A DNA stretch of 64,000 nucleotides from Adhaeribacter soli (GTDB lineage Bacteria; Bacteroidota; Bacteroidia; Cytophagales; Hymenobacteraceae): the NCBI RefSeq assembly GCF_008727925.1, contig NZ_VTWT01000012.1:62001-126000 (forward strand), written 5' to 3'. The position numbers and the translations under genes are program-made. Below are positions 8,916-16,648 of this stretch, piece by piece (the first letter of the stretch is position 1; each line of letters begins with the position of its first letter). Below the pieces are notes generated by a model, which was not told where the DNA came from, made no database searches, and saw nothing but the letters and a program-made list of their open reading frames with translations.

Positions 8916-9425
8916 ATGAAAACAAATATTTTACGCTACTGTCTGCTTGCTGCAACAATAATTTTAGCGCCATCCTGTAAAGATGACAAAGAAGACAATA
9001 AACCGAGTAACAACACACCGGCTCCGGTGGTACCTTTAATAAGTAAGATAAACGGTGCCAATTGGGCTTCCGACCAGGTAGTGGCTCGCTTTCAAATTAT
9101 AGGCGGAGAAAAGGTTATTACCGTAACGGCTGCCAGCGGCAACATTACAATGTCTTTAATAGCTCCGGAGGCGGTGGGCTCCTATAATAGCACGACAACT
9201 ACTGTGTTAAGCGGCACTATTGTGGAGAAACAAGCAACCAGTGAGCATATGTGGACTACCGAAAATGGCGGAGATGCAACAATTGCCATTACCAAACTGG
9301 ACCGTACCAATAAGAAAGTTTCGGGTACCTTTACCTTTACAGCCAAACCAATGTCGAGCGGCACTGCCCTCGGCGATAAAAAGGTTACCGACGGCTCGTT
9401 TACGGATATCACCATCCAGAATTAA
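8916..9425 (+). CDS. DUF6252-like lipoprotein, short form
   Basis: A 169-residue lipoprotein with lipobox APSC followed by KDDKEDNKPSNN. It lacks the regulatory-like domain of its neighbour and keeps only the C-terminal domain: 'INGANW', 'ATIAITKLDRTNKKVSGTFTFTAK', and 'VTDGSFTDITIQ'. Family function is unknown. The two genes probably arose by duplication; each has its own terminator, so they look separately transcribed. Confidence 0.8.
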   Translation: MKTNILRYCLLAATIILAPSCKDDKEDNKPSNNTPAPVVPLISKINGANWASDQVVARFQIIGGEKVITVTAASGNITMSLIAPEAVGSYNSTTTTVLSGTIVEKQATSEHMWTTENGGDATIAITKLDRTNKKVSGTFTFTAKPMSSGTALGDKKVTDGSFTDITIQN

Positions 9426-9455
9426 TTCTTTCAGGAACCAAACTTTTAACCAAAC

Positions 9456-9488
9456 AAAAAGCCGGCTGCTTTCGCAGACCGGCTTTTT
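9456..9488. terminator. Bidirectional terminator
   Basis: A GC-rich stem AAAAAGCCGG/CCGGCTTTTT extended by TGC/GCA with a short loop, between the convergent lipoprotein and acyl-CoA dehydrogenase genes. Confidence 0.8.
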
Positions 9489-9513
9489 AAATTTTACCCA
9501 ATCCCTTTTTTAC

Positions 9514-11298
9514 TTAAAACGCATAGCGATTTTCAGCAATAAGTTTGGCAGCAACTCTTCTCCGCGCTTCTTTGGCATTGAATAATTCTGAAGTTTTAGT
9601 GAAGCGCTTCAGACCAATAAACAGCATTTTCTGTTCGTCGCCTTCGGCCATGGCACCAATCGCTTCCTTGCCGGCCAGGTAAGTCGTATTAATGGCTTCT
9701 TCCAGGTACACGCGCAGCATGTCTATTTGCAAGGCCGCCGCTTCTTCGCCCTGGCTTTGTACGATCTTTTCCACGCGCAGCAACAACGATTCGGCTACGT
9801 AAGTTTTAATGGCCATATCCGCAATGTTCATGAGCACTTCCTGTTCTTTGGCCAGGCTCATCATGAATTTCTGCACCGCGGTGCCGGCCGTCATTAAAAT
9901 GGCTTTTTTCAGGTTGCGGATCACTTTTTTCTCCTGGCTGAATAGCGTTTCTTCTTCGTCGCCGAAATCCGGAATGCTCATCAGTTCGTCCTGCACGGCT
10001 TTGGCCGGACTCATCAGATCCAACTCCCCTTTCATCGCGCGTTTCAGCAGCATGTCAACCGTAAGCATGCGGTTGATTTCGTTCGTACCTTCAAAAATGC
10101 GGTTGATGCGCGAATCGCGGTACGCCCGGTCCATTGGGTAGTCGGCGGAGAAGCCGTAGCCCCCGTAGATCTGCACGCCTTCGTCCACCACGTAATCGAG
10201 CACTTCGGAGCCTTCCACTTTCAGAATGGCCGCTTCCACGGCAAACTCTTTGGCCGCACCCAATAAAGCTTCGTTGTAGCCCTGGCCGGCCGCTTTTAGC
10301 TCTTCTTCTTTTAAGTAGATGTCGTTGCCACAACGGTACAAGGCTGATTCCAGTGCGTAAATTTTAATAGCCTGCTCCGCCAGTTTATGACGAATAGCAC
10401 CGAATTTGGAGATCGGAATTTTGAACTGGATGCGTTCGTTGGCATACTGCACGCTCAGATTCGCTACCTTTTTAGCCGCGCCCAAGGTTGCCGCTGCCAG
10501 CTTAATGCGGCCTAAATTCAGGATATTGAAGGCAATTAAATGGCCTTTACCGATCTCACCGAGCACATTTTCTTTCGGCACTTTGCAATCGGTTAAGAAC
10601 ACCTGGCGGGTAGATGAACCTTTAATACCCATTTTATGCTCTTCCGGTCCTAAACTCAAGCCTTCGGTGCCTTTCTCCACAATGAAGCCGGTAAATTTAT
10701 CGCCGTCTACCTGCGCAAAAACAATGAATACATCGGCAAAGCCGGCATTCGTAATCCACATTTTCTGGCCGTTCAACACGTAATGATCGCCCTCCAGCAC
10801 AGCTTTGGTTTTAGCTGCTAATGCATCCGATCCCGAGCCCGGTTCGGTTAAGCAGTAAGACGCCATCCATTCGCCGGAAGCCAGTTTGGGCAGGTATTTT
10901 TGCTTCTGCTCTTTGGTTCCGAAGTACAAAATGGGCAGCGTTCCGATACCCGTATGCGCGGCAAAAGCCACCGGGAAAGAATGTCCGCCGCCGGCCGCTT
11001 CGGTTACTAAAAGCGAGGTATTGAAATCTTTGTCGAAGCCGCCGTATTCTTCCGGAATGGAAATGCCGAACAAGCCTAATTCGCCAGCCTTTTTCATCAG
11101 GCTTTCCATCAGGCCTTCTTCATGGTTATCTAAGCGGTCCAAAACCGGCGTAACTTCCGAATCCACGAACTGATGCGTGGTTTCCGCCATCATTTTCTGT
11201 TCTTCGTTGAAATCTTCCGGGGTAAAGATATCGGCCGCCTGGGTTTCCTTGATGAGGAATTCGCCGCCTTTTAAGGTTCTATTCTGGGTAGTTTCCAT
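9514..11298 (-). CDS. Acyl-CoA dehydrogenase, VLCAD-like long form
   Basis: A flavoenzyme for the first step of beta-oxidation (acyl-CoA to trans-2-enoyl-CoA). The 594 residues comprise the core dehydrogenase (about 30-430) with LTEPGSGSDA for FAD/substrate contact, WITNAG, and RIFEGTNEIN whose Glu is the family's catalytic base, then an extra C-terminal region of about 160 residues as in very-long-chain acyl-CoA dehydrogenases. I start at ATG 11298 (METTQN): reading further upstream would begin at a GTG inside the inverted-repeat arm. It is the last gene of the beta-oxidation run and is separated from the thiolase gene by the four-helix-bundle element. Confidence 0.93.
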   Translation of the reverse strand: METTQNRTLKGGEFLIKETQAADIFTPEDFNEEQKMMAETTHQFVDSEVTPVLDRLDNHEEGLMESLMKKAGELGLFGISIPEEYGGFDKDFNTSLLVTEAAGGGHSFPVAFAAHTGIGTLPILYFGTKEQKQKYLPKLASGEWMASYCLTEPGSGSDALAAKTKAVLEGDHYVLNGQKMWITNAGFADVFIVFAQVDGDKFTGFIVEKGTEGLSLGPEEHKMGIKGSSTRQVFLTDCKVPKENVLGEIGKGHLIAFNILNLGRIKLAAATLGAAKKVANLSVQYANERIQFKIPISKFGAIRHKLAEQAIKIYALESALYRCGNDIYLKEEELKAAGQGYNEALLGAAKEFAVEAAILKVEGSEVLDYVVDEGVQIYGGYGFSADYPMDRAYRDSRINRIFEGTNEINRMLTVDMLLKRAMKGELDLMSPAKAVQDELMSIPDFGDEEETLFSQEKKVIRNLKKAILMTAGTAVQKFMMSLAKEQEVLMNIADMAIKTYVAESLLLRVEKIVQSQGEEAAALQIDMLRVYLEEAINTTYLAGKEAIGAMAEGDEQKMLFIGLKRFTKTSELFNAKEARRRVAAKLIAENRYAF

Positions 11299-11305
11299 GT
11301 TTTTG

Positions 11306-11732
11306 AGACTTAAGATATAAGACACAAGATTTAAGACTTCTCTTTTCTAAGACGATCTTTAAATCCGTTTATCATTTTTTGGATTTTCTGTAATTGTGTT
11401 ACTAATTCAGCTAAAACTGAATCGTTTATAAAACCGAAAGCTTGAGCAAGAATTAACTGCGTTTCTAGCTCAAAAGCTGAACCTAGGGCAATATTTAAAT
11501 ATTGCAAAAATTCCTTATCTGAATTTCTACCAGCTCCTTCCGCTATATTAGATGGGATAGAAACTGATGCCCTATTTATTTGAGACGTAAGACCATACTT
11601 TTCATTTGGAGGGAAATTGGCAGTAACTTTATAAACTGATTTTGCCAATTCCATTCCTTCTTGCCAAATCTTTAATTCTTTAAAATTGTGCATTCCAAAA
11701 GTCTTAAGTCTTGTGTCTTACGTCTTAAGTCT
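11306..11732. repeat. Foldback element enclosing a four-helix-bundle gene
   Basis: Arms 11306-11339 and 11699-11732 are 34-base inverted repeats with three mismatches (core AGACACAAGA.TTAAGACTT). Between them lies only the 120-residue gene. The left arm contains that gene's stop codon and the right arm overlaps the last bases of the thiolase stop. In a transcript running from thiolase to acyl-CoA dehydrogenase the arms would pair and put the gene in a closed loop, the same layout as 23S rRNA intervening sequences. Solo copies of the arm family occur at 26906-26941 and 60024-60059. Confidence 0.88.
11331..11693 (-). CDS. Four-helix-bundle protein (23S rRNA intervening-sequence type)
   Basis: A 120-residue protein of the four-helix-bundle/S23 family (TIGR02436, PF05635), recognisable from the opening F.ELKIWQ.GMELA, from 'YGLTSQINRASVSIPSNIAEG' in part, and from the helix 'FLQYLNIALGSAFELETQL'. 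Homologues are known inside insertions in bacterial 23S rRNA genes, and the related Avd protein works with diversity-generating retroelements; the molecular role of the free-standing family is not settled. No rRNA or reverse transcriptase is present here. It is more AT-rich than its neighbours and is enclosed by inverted repeats, which suggests arrival as a unit inside the fatty-acid operon. Confidence 0.93.
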   Translation of the reverse strand: MHNFKELKIWQEGMELAKSVYKVTANFPPNEKYGLTSQINRASVSIPSNIAEGAGRNSDKEFLQYLNIALGSAFELETQLILAQAFGFINDSVLAELVTQLQKIQKMINGFKDRLRKEKS

Positions 11733-12909
11733 ATCTCAGCAATTCATAAATACCAGCCACACCCTGGCCGCCGCCTACGCAGGCCGTAACCATGCCGTAC
11801 TTCTTATTTCTTCTCCGAAGTTCGTGGAAGAGTTGCACGGAAAGTTTCGCGCCGGAACAGCCCAGCGGGTGGCCCAACGCAATGGCGCCGCCGTTCACGT
11901 TCAGCACCTCCGGGTTGATGTTAAGCTCGCGCATCACGGCAATAGACTGGGAAGCAAACGCTTCGTTCAGTTCGATCAGATCGAGGTCTTCGAGTTTCAT
12001 GCCGGCCATTTTCAGCGCTTTCGGAATTGCTTTGATCGGCCCCATGCCCATGATTCTTGGGTCGATGCCTTCGGTGGCGTAGGTAACCATGCGGGCAATC
12101 GGTTCCAGGTTCAGTTCCTTGATCATGCGTTCTGACATCACGAGCACAAACGATGCACCATCGGAAGTCTGCGAGGAATTACCGGCCGTTACGCTCCCGT
12201 TTTGAGCAAAAACCGGTTTCAGTTTGCTTAGTTTTTCTACGGAAGTATCGGCTCTTGGACCTTCGTCAGTGTCTACTACGTAGCTTTTTGTTTTCTTCTT
12301 GCCGTTTTCATCGAGGTAGGTTTCTTCCACGTTTATCGGAACGATCTGGTCTTTGAAATACCCGTTCTGAATGGCGTTGATCGCTTTTTGGTGGGAATTA
12401 AAAGCAAACTGGTCCTGATCTTCGCGGCTAACGTTATAATCTTTCGCCACGGCTTCGGCCGTTAATCCCATGCCTAAATAATACTCCGGGTGCGAAACCG
12501 AAACCTTGTAATTCGGTACCGTTTTCCAGCCCACGGTGGGTACCAGCGACATGCTTTCCGTACCGCCGGCAATAATACAATCAGCCATACCGGCGGTAAT
12601 TTTAGCCACCGCCATGGAAATGGTTTCCACGCCGGAGCCGCAGTAGCGGTTCACGGTTTGCCCGGACACGTTGATGGGCAGCGACAACAGCGAAATCATG
12701 CGGCCGATCTGCAAGCCCTGCTCCGCTTCCGGAACGGCATTACCGACGATCAGGTCATCGACTCTTGCCGGGTCTAACGAAGGCACTGAAGCGAGCAAAT
12801 GTTTGATCACATCGGCCGCCAAATCATCGGGACGGGTGAACCGGAATACGCCGCGCGGCGCTTTGCCAACAGCAGTACGAAATCCGGTTACGATATATGC
12901 TTGGTTCAT
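11731..12909 (-). CDS. Acetyl-CoA C-acyltransferase (beta-oxidation thiolase)
   Basis: It cleaves 3-ketoacyl-CoA to acetyl-CoA and a shortened acyl-CoA. The 392 residues match full-length degradative thiolases: nucleophile Cys90 in NRYCGSG, the [10 protein letters not shown] motif with His and second Cys near the C-terminus, and CVGGGQG. It lies downstream of the fused dehydrogenase/hydratase on the same strand with a 303-base gap that contains a foldback repeat. The stop codon touches the repeat arm of the four-helix-bundle element. Confidence 0.95.
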   Translation of the reverse strand: MNQAYIVTGFRTAVGKAPRGVFRFTRPDDLAADVIKHLLASVPSLDPARVDDLIVGNAVPEAEQGLQIGRMISLLSLPINVSGQTVNRYCGSGVETISMAVAKITAGMADCIIAGGTESMSLVPTVGWKTVPNYKVSVSHPEYYLGMGLTAEAVAKDYNVSREDQDQFAFNSHQKAINAIQNGYFKDQIVPINVEETYLDENGKKKTKSYVVDTDEGPRADTSVEKLSKLKPVFAQNGSVTAGNSSQTSDGASFVLVMSERMIKELNLEPIARMVTYATEGIDPRIMGMGPIKAIPKALKMAGMKLEDLDLIELNEAFASQSIAVMRELNINPEVLNVNGGAIALGHPLGCSGAKLSVQLFHELRRRNKKYGMVTACVGGGQGVAGIYELLR

Positions 12910-12998
12910 TTTTCTTAAATTGTTAATTGTTTATTGCTGATTGTTAATTGAATTCGCTTAGTATATCAGCAGTAACTATTTTTTATTTATGCTTTTAT

Positions 12999-13148
12999 GC
13001 TCTTCCGGATTTGCAATCCGGAAGTTTGGAGTTGCGGATCTGTGATCCGCTTTTACCTGCTTTAAGCTGTTGCAATCTATGCCGGCGGCAGTTTTGCGGA
13101 TTGCAAATCCGCGGCTCCGGTCCTTTCGGATTACAAATCCGAAAGAGC
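12999..13148. repeat. Foldback repeat, family CGGATTTG
   Basis: Arms 12999-13050 and 13096-13148 are imperfect inverted repeats of 52-53 bases around a 45-base spacer. Each arm has two small hairpins (CCGGATT/AATCCGG and GCGGAT/ATCCGC types). The left arm matches 60139-60190 in 47 of 52 positions, so this family recurs 47 kb away. It fills most of the 303-base gap between the thiolase gene and the fused enzyme gene. Confidence 0.9.
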
Positions 13149-13212
13149 AATTAGCTGAGAGCAGCTTATTACTTTTTTGAGGCTAAAACTATGACGTTTG
13201 CAGCCATTTAAT

Positions 13213-15615
13213 TTAATTACGCAGCGGCTTACCAGTGGTCAGAATGCTTTGGATGCGTTCCAGCGTTTTGCGTTCACCGGTCAGCGACAGGAAGGCTTCG
13301 CGTTCCAGGTCCAGCAGGTATTGCTCGGAAACTTCGGTTGGAGCCGAGAGATCGCCGCCGCACATGATCCAGGCCAGTTTTTCGGTGATCTTTTTATCGT
13401 GCTGCGAAATGTAACCGCCTTCGTACATGGCGTGCGCGCCGGTCAGGAACATGCCTAAACCACTGCGGCCTTCTACTTTAATATTAGTGCGTTGCGTAGG
13501 TTTGGTGTAACCGGTTTCGGCTAAACGAATGGCAGCAGCTTTGGCATCGGCGATCAGGCGGTTCTGGTTAATCGAAATTTCATCGCCTGGCCGTAGGTAG
13601 TTCATATCCATGGCTTCGTATGCCGAGGTTGCCACTTTCGCCATGCCGATGTTCAGGAAAGCGTTTCGCAAACGGTTCAGCTCCGGGTCGCCTTCTTCGA
13701 AACTTGCGGCGGTGCGAAGGGTCATCTCTTTGGTACCGCCACCGGCCGGGATTAAGCCTACGCCGAATTCAACCAGACCAATGTATGTTTCTGCAGCAGC
13801 TTGTACGTGGTCGGCGTGGAGGGTTATTTCGCAACCACCGCCCAGGGTTAAACCGTGCGGGGCAACTACTACCGGAATGGCCGAATAACGCACGCGCATC
13901 ATGGTGTTCTGGAACTGTTTGATCATGAGGTTGATCTCGTCGTATTCCTGTTCCAGCGCGTTCATGTACAGCAAAGCCAGGTTGGCACCGGCGGAGAAAT
14001 TCGGGGCATCGTTGCCAATCACCAGGCCGCGGAAATCTTTCTCGGCCAAGTCGATGGCTTTATGAATGCCCTGCACCACTTCTGAGCCCATGGTATTCAT
14101 TTTGGTGTGGAATTCCAGGTTCAGAATGCCGTCGCCAATATCCATGATCGTAGCGCCTTTATTTTTCCAGATTACGTTGTTGCTCCGGTAATTATCCAGG
14201 ATGATGAAGTTTTCGGTGCCCGGAACCTGGTTGTAGGCTTTGGAAGGAATATCGTAATAGAGACGTTTGCCGCTTTCACTTTTATAGAAGGTTTCGGGAC
14301 CGTTCTGCAGCATTTCGGTAACCCAGTTCGCTGGCTTATAACCGGCTTTTTCCATGTTGGCTACGGTTTCTTTCACGCCCAGCGCATCCCAAACTTCAAA
14401 CGGACCCAGATCCCAGCCGAAACCGGCTTTCATGGCATCGTCGATCCGATAGAGTTCGTCGGAGATTTCCGGAATGCGGTTCGAGGCGTATTGAAACAAA
14501 CCGTAGGAAGTTTCGCGGAAAAAGTCCGCGGCTTTGTCGGAAGCACCGGCAAAAGCTTTCAAACGCGAACGCAAATCTTCGATCGGCTTGATGGTTTCCA
14601 TGCTCTGGAATTTCACCTTGCTTTTCGGGCCGTATTCCAGCGTGTTCAGGTCTAAAGTCAGAATCTCGGTAGCGCCGCTTTCAGTTTTGGTTTTCTTGTA
14701 AAAGCCCTGTTTCGATTTATCACCGAGCCAGTTGTTTTCCACCATTTTCTGCACGTAAGCCGGCAACTGGAACAAGTCGCGGCTTTCGTCTTTTTCTCCG
14801 GTCTGGTACAAGCCTTGGGCTACTTTCGCCAGCGTATCCAAACCAACTACATCCAAAGTCCGGAACGTAGCCGATTTTGGGCGACCAATGGCCGGGCCGG
14901 TAATTCTATCGATTTCATCTACGTTCAGGCCGAGTTTGTTCATGACCTGCAGGCCCTGCATGATGGCGTAAATACCGATTCTGTTCGCAATAAAAGCCGG
15001 GGTATCTTTCGCTAAAACGGTGGTTTTTCCGAGGTACAGATCGCCGTAATGCATTAAGAATTTCACCACTTCCGGATCGGTTTTCGGCGTGGGAATAATT
15101 TCCAGCAGTTTTAAATAGCGCGGCGGGTTGAAAAAGTGCGTACCACAGAAGTGCTTCTGAAAATCTTCGGAACGGCCTTCGAGCATAAAATGGATCGGGA
15201 TGCCGGAGGTGTTGGAAGTGATGAGCGTGCCCGGTTTCCGGAATTGTTCTACCTGCGCAAAAACCTGTTGCTTGATCTTCAGGTTTTCTACCACCACTTC
15301 AATGATCCAATCAGCGCTGGCAATGTCCTTCATATTGTCGGTGAAGTTGCCGGTGGTAATGCGTTTTGCGAAATCCTTTTTGTACAGCGGCGCCGGGTTG
15401 GAATTGATGGCGGTTTGCAAGGCGGCATTCACGATCCGGTTACGCACCTGCGGGTTTTCCAGCGTCAGGCCTTTTGCCTGTTCTTCCGGAGATAGTTCGT
15501 TGGGAGCAATGTCGAGGAGCAGCACCTGCACGCCGATGTTGGCGAAATGCGCCGCGATCCGCGAACCCATGACGCCGGAGCCGAGCACCGCTACTTTATT
15601 GATGATTCTTTTCAT
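13213..15615 (-). CDS. 3-hydroxyacyl-CoA dehydrogenase / enoyl-CoA hydratase fusion
   Basis: An 800-residue two-enzyme protein that hydrates enoyl-CoA and oxidises the hydroxyacyl-CoA with NAD. The dehydrogenase half comes first: Rossmann motif VLGSGVMGS (Gly12, 14, 17), followed by the helical dehydrogenase domains (residues about 190-400). The hydratase (crotonase) half covers about 450-700 with NFSAGANL and GGGCEITLHAD. This order is the reverse of E. coli FadB and is common in Bacteroidota and archaea. It probably forms a complex with the thiolase encoded next. The MarR-type gene precedes it. Confidence 0.94.
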   Translation of the reverse strand: MKRIINKVAVLGSGVMGSRIAAHFANIGVQVLLLDIAPNELSPEEQAKGLTLENPQVRNRIVNAALQTAINSNPAPLYKKDFAKRITTGNFTDNMKDIASADWIIEVVVENLKIKQQVFAQVEQFRKPGTLITSNTSGIPIHFMLEGRSEDFQKHFCGTHFFNPPRYLKLLEIIPTPKTDPEVVKFLMHYGDLYLGKTTVLAKDTPAFIANRIGIYAIMQGLQVMNKLGLNVDEIDRITGPAIGRPKSATFRTLDVVGLDTLAKVAQGLYQTGEKDESRDLFQLPAYVQKMVENNWLGDKSKQGFYKKTKTESGATEILTLDLNTLEYGPKSKVKFQSMETIKPIEDLRSRLKAFAGASDKAADFFRETSYGLFQYASNRIPEISDELYRIDDAMKAGFGWDLGPFEVWDALGVKETVANMEKAGYKPANWVTEMLQNGPETFYKSESGKRLYYDIPSKAYNQVPGTENFIILDNYRSNNVIWKNKGATIMDIGDGILNLEFHTKMNTMGSEVVQGIHKAIDLAEKDFRGLVIGNDAPNFSAGANLALLYMNALEQEYDEINLMIKQFQNTMMRVRYSAIPVVVAPHGLTLGGGCEITLHADHVQAAAETYIGLVEFGVGLIPAGGGTKEMTLRTAASFEEGDPELNRLRNAFLNIGMAKVATSAYEAMDMNYLRPGDEISINQNRLIADAKAAAIRLAETGYTKPTQRTNIKVEGRSGLGMFLTGAHAMYEGGYISQHDKKITEKLAWIMCGGDLSAPTEVSEQYLLDLEREAFLSLTGERKTLERIQSILTTGKPLRN

Positions 15616-15939
15616 TGGTAAGATTTTAGTATCTGGATTTTAGATAGTAGACTCTTTAATTTTTTGAATGTGTGCATGTGTAAGGATGGACTCTGAAGGT
15701 TAACTGTTTCTGGAAGGTTTAGTTTTGCAATTTGACCCCTCCAAAATCCTTCTCTCCTTTGCCGAGATAGGCTCCCTAATTCAGGGGCGAACTTTTTCTA
15801 CCTCTGTTGCCAACTTTACTGCAGCTAGCCAACGAGGTCCTTCGCTGTCACGCAGGATGACAGCAAGAAGAAGCTTCTGCCATTTTAACATTTCCTCATT
15901 TTCTAAATTTCACATTAGCACATTGAAAAAATTAGCACC
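15616..15939. other. Gap between marR-type gene and fused beta-oxidation gene
   Basis: These 324 bases contain a partial hairpin around 15838-15871 (CTGTCACGCAGGATGACAG) and the motif ATTAGCACATT near 15913, which recurs before murQ at 21960-21989. A TAGTTTTG at 15721 faces away from the genes. I see no gene. Confidence 0.5.
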
Positions 15940-16374
15940 TTAATAAATGCTTTTGCTTTCAATTAACCCGTTGATGCGGCTGATGACGCTGAAGAAACAA
16001 TCGAGGTCTTCTTCGGGGATGGTTTCGCGCACTTTCTGGTTGAATTTTTTTACCGTTTGGCGGGAAACTTCTCGCTTTTGCAGGCCGACTTCGGTGAGCA
16101 TGATCCTTACCGAACGTTTGTCTTTTTCGTCGGCCATTTTGTAGATGAGGCCTTTTTCCTCCATGCTTTTTAAAATGCGGGTCAGGCTACGGGCTTCCAA
16201 ACCTAAAAGCGGGGCAATTTTGGTAGCCGGCGTTCCCCCCGCGGGATCGATGTTCAGGAGGACGAAGCCGATGGCAGTGGTGATATCGTGCTTGGCGGCC
16301 TGTACGTTGTACATGCGCGAGATGGCGTGCCAACAGACTTTAATGTTGTAATCTACGGTTTCTTCGGGTTTCAT
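15940..16374 (-). CDS. MarR-family transcriptional regulator
   Basis: A winged-helix repressor-type protein of 144 residues. The core is TKIAPLLGLEARSLTRILKS (recognition helix) followed by MEEKGLIYK and the wing DEKDKRSVRIMLTE, the classic MarR pattern. I start at ATG 16374 (MKPEETVDYN); ATG 16389 is an alternative adding five residues. It heads the beta-oxidation run, so it probably senses an acyl-CoA or fatty acid and controls these genes; that is inference from position. A palindrome over its own promoter (16409-16426) suggests autoregulation. Confidence 0.9.
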   Translation of the reverse strand: MKPEETVDYNIKVCWHAISRMYNVQAAKHDITTAIGFVLLNIDPAGGTPATKIAPLLGLEARSLTRILKSMEEKGLIYKMADEKDKRSVRIMLTEVGLQKREVSRQTVKKFNQKVRETIPEEDLDCFFSVISRINGLIESKSIY

Positions 16375-16403
16375 AGCGGCAGGTAGCATCAAAAGGTTTA
16401 TAC

Positions 16404-16426
16404 CAAATATAACGAAAATTTGTTAT
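16404..16426 (-). promoter_or_regulatory. Promoter and candidate MarR operator
   Basis: The minus strand reads TATATTTG (16404-16411), an exact -7 consensus 30 bases before ATG 16374. Overlapping its upstream edge is the near-palindrome ATAACGAAAATTTGTTAT (16409-16426). A regulator bound there would block the promoter, the usual arrangement for a MarR autorepressor. Confidence 0.6.
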
Positions 16427-16458
16427 GCTTGCATACTAAATAAAGAAAATATTTTTTT

Positions 16459-16610
16459 TGATCAGGATTTTCAGGATTCATTTGATTGCCAGGAATTCCG
16501 ATAATGATTTTTCGCAAAATGGTTTATCGCAATATGCTAGGGCAGGAACAAGCCCGGCCCATACATGAAATCATAGGACTCATAAAAATCAAATAAATCA
16601 TAGTTCAGAC
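16459..16610. repeat. Foldback repeat, family GTCTGAACTATGATTT
   Basis: The element has a short left part (ATCAGGATTTTCAGGATTCA, from 16460) and a right part ending in the reverse complement of GTCTGAACTATGATTTATTT (16587-16610). A third piece, GGGCAGGAACAAGCCCGGCC at 16540, recurs in reverse orientation near 31053-31078. The 24 bases 16587-16610 are identical to the complement of 30920-30943. Confidence 0.75.
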
Positions 16611-16640
16611 AAAAAAAACCCGGCGCACACGGCACCGGGC
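16611..16640 (-). terminator. Terminator of the acyl-CoA ligase gene
   Basis: Read on the minus strand, a GC stem (GCCCGG/CCGGGT type, 16619-16640) runs into eight T, 9 bases beyond the stop codon. Confidence 0.8.
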
Positions 16641-16648
16641 TTTGCTTC

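Noticed and set aside
11331-11693. Diversity-generating retroelement (Avd-like gene)
   Set aside because: No reverse transcriptase, template or variable repeat is near; the protein is nearer to the S23-type family.
11306-11732. The four-helix-bundle element as a classical insertion sequence
   Set aside because: No transposase, and the enclosed protein is not a known transposase; target duplications are not visible.
15721-15728. TAGTTTTG promoter on the plus strand
   Set aside because: No plus-strand gene follows; the match is probably chance.
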